64,000 nucleotides of DNA from Flavicella marina. Its GTDB lineage: Bacteria; Bacteroidota; Bacteroidia; Flavobacteriales; Flavobacteriaceae. The notes below the pieces were generated by a model. The model did no database searches and had not been told where the DNA came from. It saw only the letters and a program-made list of their open reading frames with translations. The translations under genes and the position numbers were made by a program. Below, piece by piece: positions 1 through 8,921 of this stretch; the stretch's first letter is position 1; each line of letters starts with the position of its first letter. Location: positions 308,412 to 372,411 of the forward strand of contig NZ_VYVA01000004.1 in assembly GCF_009193215.1 (NCBI RefSeq), read 5' to 3'.

Positions 1-1
1 T

Positions 2-700
2 ATTTTAATTTGTAACCCAGGAAATCCAACTGGTGTTGTTTATTCGAAACAAGACATTCATCAATTAAAGGAATTAGCTCTCAAATACGATTTGTTTTTG
101 ATTGCAGATGAAGTATATCGAGAATTTGTTTATGACGGCAAAGAGCACTATTCTATTTTAAGTGAGTCAGGCATGGAACAACATGCTATTATGATTGATT
201 CAATCTCCAAAAGATACAGCATGTGTGGGGCAAGAATCGGTTGTATTGTTTCTAAAAACAAAGACTTTTTATTTACAATTATGAAAATGGCTCAGTCAAG
301 ATTGAGTCCACCTACCTATGCTCAAATTGCAGCGGAAGCCGCTTTAGACACTCCAAAAAAATATTTTACCGAAGTTGTTTCTGAATACACCCAACGCAGA
401 AATATATTGGTAGAAGCACTTCATAAAATTGATGGCGTAACGGTATTTACACCCCAAGGTGCATTTTACTGTATTGTACAATTACCTGTTGATGACACAG
501 ATATCTTTGCACAATGGATGCTTGAAAAATTTTCTGACAACAACGAAACGTTGATGGTAGCTCCTGCTAGTGGATTTTACACGACTGAAAATATTGGTAA
601 AAAGCAAATAAGAATTGCTTATGTGTTAAACCAAAAAGATTTGATACGTTCGGTGGAAATTCTTAAACTAGCATTAGAAAAGTACCAACAAGAAAACTAG
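2..700 (+). CDS. Class I/II PLP-dependent aminotransferase, 5' end cut by the window
   Basis: The reading frame is open from base 2, so the gene starts before the window and only the last 232 or so residues are seen. The visible part begins at the family signature CNPGNPTG, followed by ADEVYREF (the Asp and Tyr that contact the pyridoxal phosphate ring) and SISKRYSMCGARIG, whose Lys forms the Schiff base. This is fold type I, and aspartate aminotransferase is the most likely activity because the closest familiar pattern is the AspC/AspB-like branch. An internal TTG could be taken as a start, but the PNPTG motif lies upstream of it. The gene ends 7 bases before murB and is probably cotranscribed. 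Substrate specificity cannot be fixed from this fragment. Confidence 0.9.
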   Translation: MLICNPGNPTGVVYSKQDIHQLKELALKYDLFLIADEVYREFVYDGKEHYSILSESGMEQHAIMIDSISKRYSMCGARIGCIVSKNKDFLFTIMKMAQSRLSPPTYAQIAAEAALDTPKKYFTEVVSEYTQRRNILVEALHKIDGVTVFTPQGAFYCIVQLPVDDTDIFAQWMLEKFSDNNETLMVAPASGFYTTENIGKKQIRIAYVLNQKDLIRSVEILKLALEKYQQEN

Positions 701-707
701 CACTTGC

Positions 708-1715
708 ATGCACCAACAAAAAAATATATCCCTAAAAGAGTTCAATACTTTTGGAATTGATGTAAAGGCAAAAAGCTATATATCGGTTACATCGAAAGCT
801 GAACTTGTAGAAGTTTTATCTAAAAACAAAGATGTATTTATTTTAAGTGGAGGAAGTAATTTATTGTTGACTAAAGACATTGATCAACTTGTCGTACATC
901 TCAATACAAAAGGTATTCTTGAAGAAAACAAAACACCTTCTGAAACAATAGTAACGGTTCAAGCTGGTGAAAACTGGCATGACTTTGTTTTATGGTGCAT
1001 TGGCAAGAATTACGGTGGTTTAGAAAATTTATCATTAATACCGGGAAATGTAGGAACCTGCCCTATCCAGAATATCGGAGCTTATGGTGTTGAAGTAAAA
1101 GATTGTATTAACTCTGTTGAAGCTATTGAAATTGCTACAGGGAAAACAAAACATTTTTCAACAGAAGAATGCGAATTTGGATACAGAAACTCTGTTTTTA
1201 AAAACGAACTAAAAGGTAAATATGTTATTTGCTCGGTGAGTTTTATATTGAAATCTAAGGAGCATGAATTGAATTTCTCTTACGGGGCGATTCAAAATGA
1301 ATTGCATGCAAATGGGATCAAAGAACCTTCAATCAAAAACATCAGCGATGCTGTAATTTCGATTCGAAATTCTAAACTTCCAAATCCGAAAGAGATAGGA
1401 AATAGTGGTAGTTTTTTTAAAAACCCAATAATTTCTAAAAATCACTTTATCGAACTTCAAAAAAAGTTCCCGAATATTCCTTCGTACCCAGTTTCAGAAA
1501 CTGAAATAAAAATTCCGGCCGGTTGGTTGATTGAACAAAGTGGCTTTAAAGGAAAACGAATTGGAAACACAGGTTCACATAAAAACCAAGCGTTGGTTTT
1601 GGTGAATTATGGCAATGCGACAGGCAAAGAAATATTTGAACTTGCACAAAAGATTCAAAAAACGATCAAAACTAATTTTGATATAGATCTTGAAATTGAG
1701 GTAAATGTAATCTGA
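708..1715 (+). CDS. murB: UDP-N-acetylenolpyruvoylglucosamine reductase
   Basis: Cytoplasmic FAD enzyme that reduces UDP-GlcNAc-enolpyruvate to UDP-MurNAc with NADPH, an early step of peptidoglycan synthesis. The 335 residues match the type I MurB length. The FAD-binding segment has LSGGSNLLLT (about 46-55) and the LIPGNVGTCPIQNIGAYG stretch (about 110-127). FGYRNSVFK supplies the conserved Tyr-Arg. NSGSFFKNP (about 232-240) carries the catalytic Ser, and IEQSGFKGKRIG follows in the C-terminal domain. The ATG is 7 bases after the aminotransferase stop, and the next gene starts one base after this stop, suggesting a transcription unit. Confidence 0.97.
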   Translation: MHQQKNISLKEFNTFGIDVKAKSYISVTSKAELVEVLSKNKDVFILSGGSNLLLTKDIDQLVVHLNTKGILEENKTPSETIVTVQAGENWHDFVLWCIGKNYGGLENLSLIPGNVGTCPIQNIGAYGVEVKDCINSVEAIEIATGKTKHFSTEECEFGYRNSVFKNELKGKYVICSVSFILKSKEHELNFSYGAIQNELHANGIKEPSIKNISDAVISIRNSKLPNPKEIGNSGSFFKNPIISKNHFIELQKKFPNIPSYPVSETEIKIPAGWLIEQSGFKGKRIGNTGSHKNQALVLVNYGNATGKEIFELAQKIQKTIKTNFDIDLEIEVNVI

Positions 1716-1716
1716 C

Positions 1717-2904
1717 ATGTCAACTTCTATACAAAGAAAAAAAATTGTTATCGTCGGTGGTGGACCAGCAGGTATGATGGCTGCCTTAGAGCTAAGCAAG
1801 CATCATGAAGTACATTTGTTCGAGAAAGGAAAAACGCTCGGAAGAAAGTTTTTAGTCGCTGGTAAAGGAGGCTTTAATTTAAGTAATAGCAAACCTCTAA
1901 CACCAAACTATTTCCCCCAAGGCTTATTCGATTCAATTTTACAAAAATTCAATGCTACCGATTTACAAACCTGGCTCGATAAACTTGGCATACCTACTTA
2001 TATTGGAACAAGTGGAAGGATCTTTCCTGAAAAAGGCATCAAACCTATCGAAGTCCTTAATGCTATAAAGACGAACTTGTTAAAAAACAACACACAGCTT
2101 TATTTTGAACATGAGTTTGTTGATTTTGATACTACAACAATCACCTTCGAAACACCTCATCAAAGAAAAGAAGTTCCTTTTGACTATTGTGTTTTTGCAC
2201 TAGGTGGAGCTTCGTGGTCGGTTACAGGATCTAAAGGTGACTGGAAAACTATCTTTGAAAACAAACATATCGAAACCAAAGAATTCGAAGCTTCAAATTG
2301 TGGTTTAGAAATCAATTTTTCAGACACAGAAATCTCAAAATTCATCGGATATCCATTAAAAAATATCGAAATCACCTGTAACGATAAAAAATATAAGGGT
2401 GAAGCAGTTATAAGTAATTATGGATTGGAAGGAAATGCCATATACCCAATATCTCGAGTTGTTAGAAATGAACTCAAGGAGCAAGAAGCATTTATAGAAA
2501 TAGACCTCAAACCGCATAATTCTGAAGACGACTTGATCAAAAAAACAACGGCGAACACCCAACCAAAAAATTACGGATACCTCTTTCATTTAAACAAATG
2601 TCAGCTATCTATAATCAAAGCTTTTACTGACAAGGCAACCTATTTGGACTCAGAATTATTTGCGAAATCCTTAAAAAAAATTAAAATACCTGTAAAAAGA
2701 CTTAGACCGATTGAAGAGTCTATTTCAACAGTTGGAGGCATCTCTCTAGAAGCACTTAACTCTGATTTATCGCTAAAAAAAATCCCCAACGTATATATCG
2801 CTGGGGAAATGTTTGATTGGGACACCATTACCGGTGGCTATTTATTGCAAGGATGTTTTGCTTCAGGTTTTTCCGTAGCAAAATCAATAACAGAAAGAAA
2901 TTAA
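1717..2904 (+). CDS. HI0933/BaiN-like FAD-dependent flavoprotein
   Basis: Predicted soluble NAD(P)/FAD-dependent oxidoreductase of the HI0933-like family (TIGR03862-type), 395 residues. The N-terminal Rossmann motif is VIVGGGPAGMMAALELS (about 11-27), followed by the family hallmark LGRKFLVAGKGGFNLSN. A second FAD contact is the C-terminal segment PNVYIAGEMFDWDTITGGY with LLQGCFASG after it. Family members include BaiN, but most are of unknown substrate, so no reaction is assigned. The start is one base after the murB stop. The gene converges on the prohibitin gene, and the TTAA at the junction supplies both stop codons (4-base overlap). Confidence 0.9.
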   Translation: MSTSIQRKKIVIVGGGPAGMMAALELSKHHEVHLFEKGKTLGRKFLVAGKGGFNLSNSKPLTPNYFPQGLFDSILQKFNATDLQTWLDKLGIPTYIGTSGRIFPEKGIKPIEVLNAIKTNLLKNNTQLYFEHEFVDFDTTTITFETPHQRKEVPFDYCVFALGGASWSVTGSKGDWKTIFENKHIETKEFEASNCGLEINFSDTEISKFIGYPLKNIEITCNDKKYKGEAVISNYGLEGNAIYPISRVVRNELKEQEAFIEIDLKPHNSEDDLIKKTTANTQPKNYGYLFHLNKCQLSIIKAFTDKATYLDSELFAKSLKKIKIPVKRLRPIEESISTVGGISLEALNSDLSLKKIPNVYIAGEMFDWDTITGGYLLQGCFASGFSVAKSITERN

Positions 2905-3734
2905 TTATTCCCCAAAATAAGAGGCAGTCCATCTTTTCCTGCACCAACTACAATCACCTTAGAGTTTGGTGATTTTGCCAATTCTATGGTAGCTTGAATT
3001 CCCTTTTCTTTCAAAATATTCGTTGTCAAAGATTGATTCAAAATTCTGTTAGCCGCTGCTTTACCCTCTGCATCTATTCGTTGTCTTTCAGCTTCTTTTT
3101 GTGCTTTTTGAATGGTAAACTCATATTCCAAGAACTCTTGCTCTTGTTTTAATTTATTTTCAATTGCAGTTTTAATTGTTGGAGGTAACGTAACATCTCT
3201 TACCAAAACTTCGTTTAATTGAACAAACTGGTCATCTAGAATAATTTTTGTTTCAGCAAAAATTTCTTCTTGAATTGCATCACGTTTACTAGAATAAATT
3301 TGCTCAGGAGTATAACGTCCAACAACACTTCTGGCAGCAGAACGAATGGATGGCTTAATAACTCTATCTAAATAACTTTGACCTTTTTTCTGATGTAGCA
3401 ATCCTAACTGATCTGTTTGGGGTTGATACCACGCACTCAATTCTAATAATATATCAAGACCATTTGAAGAAAGCACCTTCATTTTTTCAAGTAATTCTTG
3501 TTGACGAACTTCGTAAACAATTACCTTATTCCAAGGTGCCACTAAATGAAATCCTTCACCTAATGCTGGTTCATCAGTTACAACTCCTCCTCCGAAAGTT
3601 TTATACAAAACCCCTGCTTCTCCTGAACCAATTGTTACGGTTGCTTTCGAAAAAAATATTACTGAAAAAACTGCTGTGATAATAAAAAATATTCCTCCTT
3701 TTGGAAAACGAATATCTATTTGACCATTACTCAT
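2901..3734 (-). CDS. Prohibitin-family SPFH/Band 7 membrane protein
   Basis: A 277-residue single-pass membrane protein. One hydrophobic helix (about 14-32, GGIFFIITAVFSVIFF) is followed by the SPFH domain (about 33-200; VTIGSGEAGVLYKTFGG, then RSAARSVVGRYTPEQIYSSKR) and a charged helix rich in Glu, Gln and Lys (about 195-235) expected to form a coiled coil. Prohibitin homologues oligomerise into rings that organise membranes and often modulate membrane proteases such as FtsH. The role here is inferred from family only. It overlaps the flavoprotein stop by 4 bases tail to tail. The ATG at 3734 is the natural start, since the helix follows directly. Confidence 0.9.
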   Translation of the reverse strand: MSNGQIDIRFPKGGIFFIITAVFSVIFFSKATVTIGSGEAGVLYKTFGGGVVTDEPALGEGFHLVAPWNKVIVYEVRQQELLEKMKVLSSNGLDILLELSAWYQPQTDQLGLLHQKKGQSYLDRVIKPSIRSAARSVVGRYTPEQIYSSKRDAIQEEIFAETKIILDDQFVQLNEVLVRDVTLPPTIKTAIENKLKQEQEFLEYEFTIQKAQKEAERQRIDAEGKAAANRILNQSLTTNILKEKGIQATIELAKSPNSKVIVVGAGKDGLPLILGNN

Positions 3735-3780
3735 GTTAGTTGATTTTAAAGTGAACTCAAATTTACAATTTGAAAATTTA

Positions 3781-4023
3781 TTAATCGATTACTTCGAAGG
3801 AAGTTTCAGATATTTTTATTTTTTTTCGCAATCGGGTAAAATCATCACCCCCAGGAATAAAGCAGCAACCTGCCACTTCACAATCGTATAACAATTCAAT
3901 ATCAAAGATCGTATATGTTTCTTCTTTTGTCTCGCTAAACACTTTTACCGACAAATTATCAAATTTTGGCCAACCTCCATTCGGACAAAAATCAGAAATG
4001 GCGAATACCTTAATATTCGCCAT
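3781..4023 (-). CDS. Small conserved hypothetical protein, Cys-containing
   Basis: An 80-residue protein of unknown function. A TTG seven codons upstream would lengthen it, but the ATG at 4023 giving MANIKVFAISDFCPNGG is preferred: it follows an A-rich leader (AAAGAAATAATA), as is usual in this phylum. The product has no signal peptide or membrane segment. It contains FCPNGGWPKFD near the start and a central YDCEVAGCCFIPGG, so four Cys in all and a possible metal or disulfide site. It lies 32 bases downstream of the MaoC gene on the same strand and may be cotranscribed with it. I recognise no family. Confidence 0.7.
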   Translation of the reverse strand: MANIKVFAISDFCPNGGWPKFDNLSVKVFSETKEETYTIFDIELLYDCEVAGCCFIPGGDDFTRLRKKIKISETSFEVID

Positions 4024-4055
4024 TATTATTTCTTTTAAATTCAAAAGATGTTATT

Positions 4056-4523
4056 TTAATTCGTAAAGGTATACAAGAATATAATATCTCCTTGAGCAGC
4101 AGGCTTTCTCTCTCCTTTTATTTCGATCGTTACATTTAAAACAGCTTTTGATGTACCACGTAAGTTTACGATAGATTTCAATGAAGCGACCAATCGAATT
4201 TCACTATCTACCAAAACTGGTTTGATAAATTTAAAATTTTCAATCCCGTAATTCACCATCATTTTGTTATTTCGAACCTCAGCAATTTGTTCCCATAAAT
4301 AAGGTAAAAGCGACAAGGTTAAATACCCATGAGCGATGGTTGTTTTAAATGGACTTTCTTTTTCTGCTCTTTCTTTATCCAAGTGAATCCACTGGTGATC
4401 AAGAGTTGCATCTGCAAATTGACCTATTTGATCTTGTGTGATTTTAATATAATCTGAAGTTCCAATTTCTTTCCCTTCAAAAGCTTTGTATTCATCAAAA
4501 CTATTAATTATTACTACACTCAT
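4056..4523 (-). CDS. MaoC-like (R)-specific enoyl-CoA hydratase family protein
   Basis: A single hot-dog-fold hydratase of 155 residues. The catalytic Asp/His pair is visible in FADATLDHQWIHLD (about 37-50), followed by FKTTIAHGYLTLSLLPYL, the usual overhanging MaoC segment (about 60-77). Such proteins add water to trans-2-enoyl thioesters, and the NodN-like branch shares this pattern, so the exact substrate is unknown. The gene is 18 bases downstream of manA and upstream of the small Cys protein, all on the minus strand. Length and motif positions agree with the family and the ATG needs no adjustment. Confidence 0.88.
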   Translation of the reverse strand: MSVVIINSFDEYKAFEGKEIGTSDYIKITQDQIGQFADATLDHQWIHLDKERAEKESPFKTTIAHGYLTLSLLPYLWEQIAEVRNNKMMVNYGIENFKFIKPVLVDSEIRLVASLKSIVNLRGTSKAVLNVTIEIKGERKPAAQGDIIFLYTFTN

Positions 4524-4541
4524 TTTAATTTATTTTGCTTG

Positions 4542-5525
4542 TTAATACGACACTTCTAAAAGCTCTACACTTTGTTTAGGCAAGATAGTCAAACTTTTTT
4601 CATTTGCAGGTAAAAAAATGATCTCACCTTTCATTATCTTTTCCTGATGCCCCTCAATGGTCAACACTGCACTTCCTTCAGTACAGATGAAAATTTTAAA
4701 CGACTGATTTTCTGCGTATTTTAATTCTGTTTGGGCATCAAAATTGATGTAATTCGTTTTAAAAAAAGGCGTATCTATCATCGTATTTGATACGTTTTTC
4801 TCTTTGGGATAATTCGTGCCATAATTATCGACCATTGAAAAATCAATTGCATCTACAGATTCCTCAACATGTAATTCTCGTTTTTCACCTGTTGTTTTAT
4901 CAACTCTGTCGTAATCATATACTCTATATGTTACATCAGAAGTTTGCTGAATCTCTGCAAGCATAACACCCGAACCGATTGCATGTACTCTTCCAGCTGG
5001 TAAATAATATAACTCTCCTTTATTAACTTGTATAGAATTAATCACCTCCATCAATTCACCATTTTGGACAGCATTCTTAAACGCTTCTTTATTGAGCTGT
5101 TTCTTGAATCCAATTAATAAATTAGCGTCTTTGTCGGCATCCATTATATACCACATCTCATTTTTTCCCAAACTGTTGTGTCGTTCTTTCGCCAATTCAT
5201 CATCAGGATGAACTTGTACCGATAATGCAGTGGCAGCATCTAAAAATTTAATCAGGATAGGAAATTCATCACCAAATGCTTTAAAGCACTTCTCTCCTAC
5301 AAGTTGATTCTCAAATTTATTGGTTAAAGTAGCCAATGTTTCTCCTTTCAAACTACCCGTCAAGACCTCAGTTTCATTACCCGGAACACCAGATATCTCC
5401 CAACTCTCGCCAATATTTTCTTCTGAATAATTCTTATGAAGTACAGTCTTCAGCTTATCTCCTCCCCAAATTCTGTAGTGAAAAATGGGTTGAAATTTTA
5501 AAAGACCTATTACATGTTTTTTCAT
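4542..5525 (-). CDS. manA: Mannose-6-phosphate isomerase, class I
   Basis: Zinc-dependent cytoplasmic isomerase that interconverts mannose 6-phosphate and fructose 6-phosphate, feeding GDP-sugar and glycan synthesis. 327 residues from the ATG at 5525 (MKKHVIGLLKFQP). An in-frame upstream non-ATG start would add 12 residues unlike the family. Zinc ligands are seen in ALSVQVHPDDELAK (about 93-106; Gln and His of QxHP), a downstream Glu in NEMWYIMD, and AGRVHAIGSG (about 175-184). The N-terminal RIWGGDKLK and the C-terminal cupin segment fit short bacterial ManA. fabG is 60 bases downstream of the stop on the plus-coordinate side and is a separate gene upstream in transcription. Confidence 0.95.
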   Translation of the reverse strand: MKKHVIGLLKFQPIFHYRIWGGDKLKTVLHKNYSEENIGESWEISGVPGNETEVLTGSLKGETLATLTNKFENQLVGEKCFKAFGDEFPILIKFLDAATALSVQVHPDDELAKERHNSLGKNEMWYIMDADKDANLLIGFKKQLNKEAFKNAVQNGELMEVINSIQVNKGELYYLPAGRVHAIGSGVMLAEIQQTSDVTYRVYDYDRVDKTTGEKRELHVEESVDAIDFSMVDNYGTNYPKEKNVSNTMIDTPFFKTNYINFDAQTELKYAENQSFKIFICTEGSAVLTIEGHQEKIMKGEIIFLPANEKSLTILPKQSVELLEVSY

Positions 5526-5588
5526 AGAGATATAAAAAATAAAGCTACTGCAAAAATACAATAGCTTTCAATTTATTCATTTATAGAA

Positions 5589-6338
5589 TTATGCGGTAAT
5601 CATACCACCATCTACATTTAATGTTTGTCCTGTAATATAAGCAGACATATCAGATGCTAAAAACACACATGCATTTGCAATATCTTCTGGAGAACCACCT
5701 CTTTTTAATGGAATTGCTTGCCTCCATCCATCAACAACTTTTTCATCTAATTTCGCTGTCATTTCAGTTTCGATAAATCCAGGAGCAATAGAATTACAAC
5801 GAATATTACGAGAACCTAATTCTAAAGCAACAGATTTCGTAAACCCTAACATCCCAGCTTTTGAAGCAGCATAGTTGGTTTGACCTGCATTCCCTTGAAC
5901 TCCCACAACAGAACTCATATTGATAATAGAACCTGCTCTTTGTTTCATCATAGGACGAATTACAGCTTTTGTTAAATTGAAAACTGATTTTAAATTCACT
6001 TCAATTACGTTATCAAAATCTTCTTCGCTAATTCGCATCAACAGATTATCCTTCGTAATACCTGCATTGTTTATTAATACATCAATAGTTCCAAATTCTT
6101 TCAAAACATCAGCAGCCAATTCTTGTGCAGCATCAAATTTTGCAGCATTTGATTGGTATCCTTTTGCTTTAACACCTAACTCTTCTAATTCTTTTTCTAA
6201 AGCTTGTGCTGCTTCTACTGAAGAGCTATATGTAAACGCTACATTTGCACCTTGTTTTGCGAAAGTAATCGCAATTCCTTTTCCAATTCCTCTGGTTGCA
6301 CCTGTAATTAATGCCGTTTTGTTTTCAAGAAGTTTCAT
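5589..6338 (-). CDS. fabG: 3-oxoacyl-[acyl-carrier-protein] reductase
   Basis: NADPH-dependent short-chain dehydrogenase that reduces 3-oxoacyl-ACP in each fatty-acid elongation cycle. 249 residues from the ATG at 6338 (MKLLENKTALITG), which is the standard FabG length; an upstream TTG would add two residues. Seen are the cofactor loop GATRGIGKGIA (about 11-21), the NNAG motif (VLINNAGITKDN, about 86-97), catalytic Ser in NMSSVVGVQGNAGQ, the YAASKAG Tyr and Lys (about 156-162), and the C-terminal GQTLNVDGGM. A TATATTTG -7 box lies 24 bases upstream on the minus strand, so the gene likely has its own promoter. Confidence 0.96.
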   Translation of the reverse strand: MKLLENKTALITGATRGIGKGIAITFAKQGANVAFTYSSSVEAAQALEKELEELGVKAKGYQSNAAKFDAAQELAADVLKEFGTIDVLINNAGITKDNLLMRISEEDFDNVIEVNLKSVFNLTKAVIRPMMKQRAGSIINMSSVVGVQGNAGQTNYAASKAGMLGFTKSVALELGSRNIRCNSIAPGFIETEMTAKLDEKVVDGWRQAIPLKRGGSPEDIANACVFLASDMSAYITGQTLNVDGGMITA

Positions 6339-6361
6339 TTTCAATATTTTTAATTTGCAAG

Positions 6362-6369
6362 CAAATATA
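6362..6369 (-). promoter_or_regulatory. TAnnTTTG -7 box upstream of fabG
   Basis: Minus-strand TATATTTG, matching the Bacteroidota primary sigma -7 consensus, 24 bases before the fabG ATG. No convincing TTTG at -33 was identified. Confidence 0.55.
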
Positions 6370-6412
6370 AATAATACCTATTAAATGGACTCTTATTTAG
6401 ATATAAAAACAA

Positions 6413-6450
6413 AAAAAGGTCTGCACTTTTATAAAGTAACAGACCTTTTT
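6413..6450 (-). terminator. Intrinsic terminator of sucD
   Basis: Perfect 11-bp inverted repeat (AAAAAGGTCTG with CAGACCTTTTT) around a 16-base loop, 18 bases after the sucD stop, ending in a T run on the minus strand. Confidence 0.85.
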
Positions 6451-6468
6451 AGGCGATTTAAAACCTAA

Positions 6469-7341
6469 TTATTTCAATACACTAGCAACCATTTCTCCAA
6501 TTTTCGCAGGAGAATCTACTACGTGAATTCCATTTTCTCTTAAGATGGCCATTTTGGCTTGTGCTGTATCATCGGCTCCACCAACAATTGCACCAGCATG
6601 TCCCATTGTTCTACCAGCTGGAGCAGTTTGACCAGCGATAAATCCAATAACAGGTTTTTTATTTCCTGTAGCTTTGATCCATTTTGCAGCATCTGCTTCT
6701 AACTGACCTCCAATTTCACCAATCATCACAATTGCCTCTGTTTCCTCATCGTTCATCAACAATTCAACAGCTTCTTTTGTAGTTGTTCCAATAATTGGAT
6801 CTCCACCAATACCAATAGCTGTTGTAATTCCAAATCCTTGTTTTACAACTTGATCAGCAGCCTCATATGTTAAAGTACCTGATTTTGATACAATACCTAC
6901 ATTTCCTTTCTTAAAAATGAAACCTGGCATAATACCAACCTTTGCTTCTTCTGGAGTAATTACACCTGGACAGTTTGGACCAATTAATCTAGCTTCTTTA
7001 CCTTCTAAATAAGCTTTTACCTTTACCATATCTCCAGTAGGAATTCCCTCTGTGATACAAATAATAACTTTGATCCCGGCATCTGCAGCCTCCATAATTG
7101 CATCAGCACCAAATGCTGGTGGAACAAAAATCAATGTTGTATCTGCTCCTGCTTTTTCAACTGCATCAGCAACTGTATTAAAAACTGGTTTTCCAAGGTG
7201 CTCTTGACCACCTTTACCTGGAGTTACACCTCCAACAACATTTGTTCCGTACTCTATCATTTGACTTGCATGAAAAGTTCCTTCTTTTCCTGTAAATCCT
7301 TGAACAATAATTTTTGAATCTTTATTTACTAAAACGCTCAT
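6469..7341 (-). CDS. sucD: Succinyl-CoA synthetase (ADP-forming) alpha subunit
   Basis: Alpha subunit of the citric-acid-cycle enzyme that makes ATP or GTP from succinyl-CoA; works with SucC, which is not in this window. 290 residues from the ATG at 7341 ([18 protein letters not shown]), the standard length; an in-frame upstream non-ATG start would add an atypical leader. The CoA-binding Rossmann domain has [13 protein letters not shown] (about 13-25), and the phosphorylated His is in [11 protein letters not shown] (about 245-255). The conserved [12 protein letters not shown] segment is also present. The gene is monocistronic: its own -7 box lies 37 bases upstream and a strong terminator follows. 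Confidence 0.97.
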   Translation of the reverse strand: MSVLVNKDSKIIVQGFTGKEGTFHASQMIEYGTNVVGGVTPGKGGQEHLGKPVFNTVADAVEKAGADTTLIFVPPAFGADAIMEAADAGIKVIICITEGIPTGDMVKVKAYLEGKEARLIGPNCPGVITPEEAKVGIMPGFIFKKGNVGIVSKSGTLTYEAADQVVKQGFGITTAIGIGGDPIIGTTTKEAVELLMNDEETEAIVMIGEIGGQLEADAAKWIKATGNKKPVIGFIAGQTAPAGRTMGHAGAIVGGADDTAQAKMAILRENGIHVVDSPAKIGEMVASVLK

Positions 7342-7377
7342 AGTAGAAGTTTTGTTTATTTTTAGTTTGTGAGAACA

Positions 7378-7385
7378 CAAAAGTA
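7378..7385 (-). promoter_or_regulatory. TAnnTTTG -7 box upstream of sucD
   Basis: Minus-strand TACTTTTG, 36 bases before the sucD ATG. No clear -33 TTG. The rest of the gap up to 7638 is AT-rich and holds no gene I can support. Confidence 0.55.
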
Positions 7386-7638
7386 TCGATATTTTCTATA
7401 ACTATGACACTCTGTTGTTATTTTTAGACGAATTTGATTTCTTGTTGTTTATTTCTAAGATTTATTGATTTTTGAATAGATTATTTTCGTTTTATGTAAA
7501 ATTCTAATAGTCTCTCACACCTGTGTTCAATATAAAGACCTAAGACTCTTCAAATACATTTCTCTAATTTTTTTTAAATGTCTTTGGCTTTTAGCGGCAC
7601 ACTTATTGTTGACTTAACTATACCCTTATAATAAAAAC

Positions 7639-8817
7639 ATGAAAAAACTCTTTTATCTTATTTTTCTCATCTGTTTTTTTGCTAATGCTCAAGAGAAAGA
7701 AATCACACTTCTAGATCAAACAACCTCTACTCCTATTAGCAATGTACATTTGTATTACAAAAATGCTCAACAAGGAACAATTTCAAACCAAGAAGGACGT
7801 ACAAAAATCATGCTTCAAGATGCAACCTTATCGGTTCAGCACATCAATTACACAGCACAAAATATTCCAAAAAACGATTTATTAAAACTTGATACTATTT
7901 GGCTTATGCCAATTACAAACACCTTAACTGAAGTTGTAATTAAAAACATTAATTTAAAAGCCAAACTACAAACTACTCTTAACAACTATACAAAATTATA
8001 TGTCAATTACAGTACTTTAAGAGAAGGTACTTTTAAAGAATCCTTTTTATTTGATGATGATATTAAAAGACTCTTTTTAACAGACATAAACTACTGGTCA
8101 AAAAATGCATTTTATAATTATAGGAAAAAACCAGAGGATTTTTTCAAGCTACAACTTGGACAAATTCATTATAACAGAAAAGAAAATTTAAACCTCGCCG
8201 AAGGAGAAATAAAATACCCAGCACTGATCACAAAAACTTATATTCCTTTTTTATACCTCAACCACTCCATTAATACTTTATTGAATTCTAACTTAGAAAC
8301 AACACATTGTTCTGTTCAGAACGAAACTCAAAAAACGATCACTATTTTATATGATTTAGATTGGACCTCCTTAAAAAATGGTATTTCTACAAAACGCGCT
8401 GGTCAAATAGTATTTGAAAAAGAAGAAAATGCTATCATTCAATTGTTAGACACCATTTATTATAAAAATCACATCCAAAAAAAGACATTTAGCAAAACTA
8501 ACAAAACGGGTACAAAAAATTACAAAAACCAAATCAATCAATATCAATTCGCAAAAAACAGTTCAAACAAATGGTCACCAGTATATGTCAATGTAGAATT
8601 AAACAGTGATTTAATTTATGAAAACATTACACATAAAATTCAACTTACAAACACTTTGGTAATTACAAAAGAGACAAAAAAGAAAAAAATCAAAAAGAAA
8701 AAAATAATAAACCTAGACCTACCTATTCATGAAAACCTTCCATCAGAAACCTTAACAAATTCAAATACGATTTTACTAACTCATAAAGAACAATTATTTA
8801 TAGAAGCTAATAAGTAA
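7639..8817 (+). CDS. Secreted protein with an N-terminal CarboxypepD_reg-like domain
   Basis: 392 residues with a signal peptide (about 1-17, MKKLFYLIFLICFFANAQ). A small beta-sandwich follows, resembling the carboxypeptidase regulatory-like domain that starts many Bacteroidota surface proteins (about 20-95: TSTPISNVHLYYKNAQQGTI, SNQEGRTKIML, ending in TLTEVVIKN). The remaining 290 residues are rich in Lys, Asn and Tyr and match the general pattern of periplasmic or surface proteins of unknown role; a Lys-rich run KKKKIKKKKI sits near residue 350. There is no barrel signature or lipobox. The 297-base gap upstream separates it from sucD. It is 104 bases before the efflux operon on the same strand but is probably independent. 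Confidence 0.75.
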   Translation: MKKLFYLIFLICFFANAQEKEITLLDQTTSTPISNVHLYYKNAQQGTISNQEGRTKIMLQDATLSVQHINYTAQNIPKNDLLKLDTIWLMPITNTLTEVVIKNINLKAKLQTTLNNYTKLYVNYSTLREGTFKESFLFDDDIKRLFLTDINYWSKNAFYNYRKKPEDFFKLQLGQIHYNRKENLNLAEGEIKYPALITKTYIPFLYLNHSINTLLNSNLETTHCSVQNETQKTITILYDLDWTSLKNGISTKRAGQIVFEKEENAIIQLLDTIYYKNHIQKKTFSKTNKTGTKNYKNQINQYQFAKNSSNKWSPVYVNVELNSDLIYENITHKIQLTNTLVITKETKKKKIKKKKIINLDLPIHENLPSETLTNSNTILLTHKEQLFIEANK

Positions 8818-8921
8818 TCATATTTTTTTTAACAAAACTTTACGCAAAAAAAAATAGTACAACATCAAATATCCCTATTTTTATTGTGTCCTGAAAAACA
8901 AACTAATAGACCTAACTAATT

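Noticed and set aside
1575..1799. Minus-strand reading frames opposite murB and the flavoprotein gene
   Set aside because: They lie wholly opposite well-supported genes, have no family motifs and are products of AT-rich antisense.
6390..6410. TTATTTAGATATAAAA upstream of fabG, similar to the iron box
   Set aside because: It lacks the second arm and fabG has no iron link; chance match in AT-rich DNA is likely.
7600..7638. TTGACT and TATAAT-like words before the gene at 7639
   Set aside because: The spacing is about 12 bases and enterobacterial sigma70 promoters are not used in this phylum.
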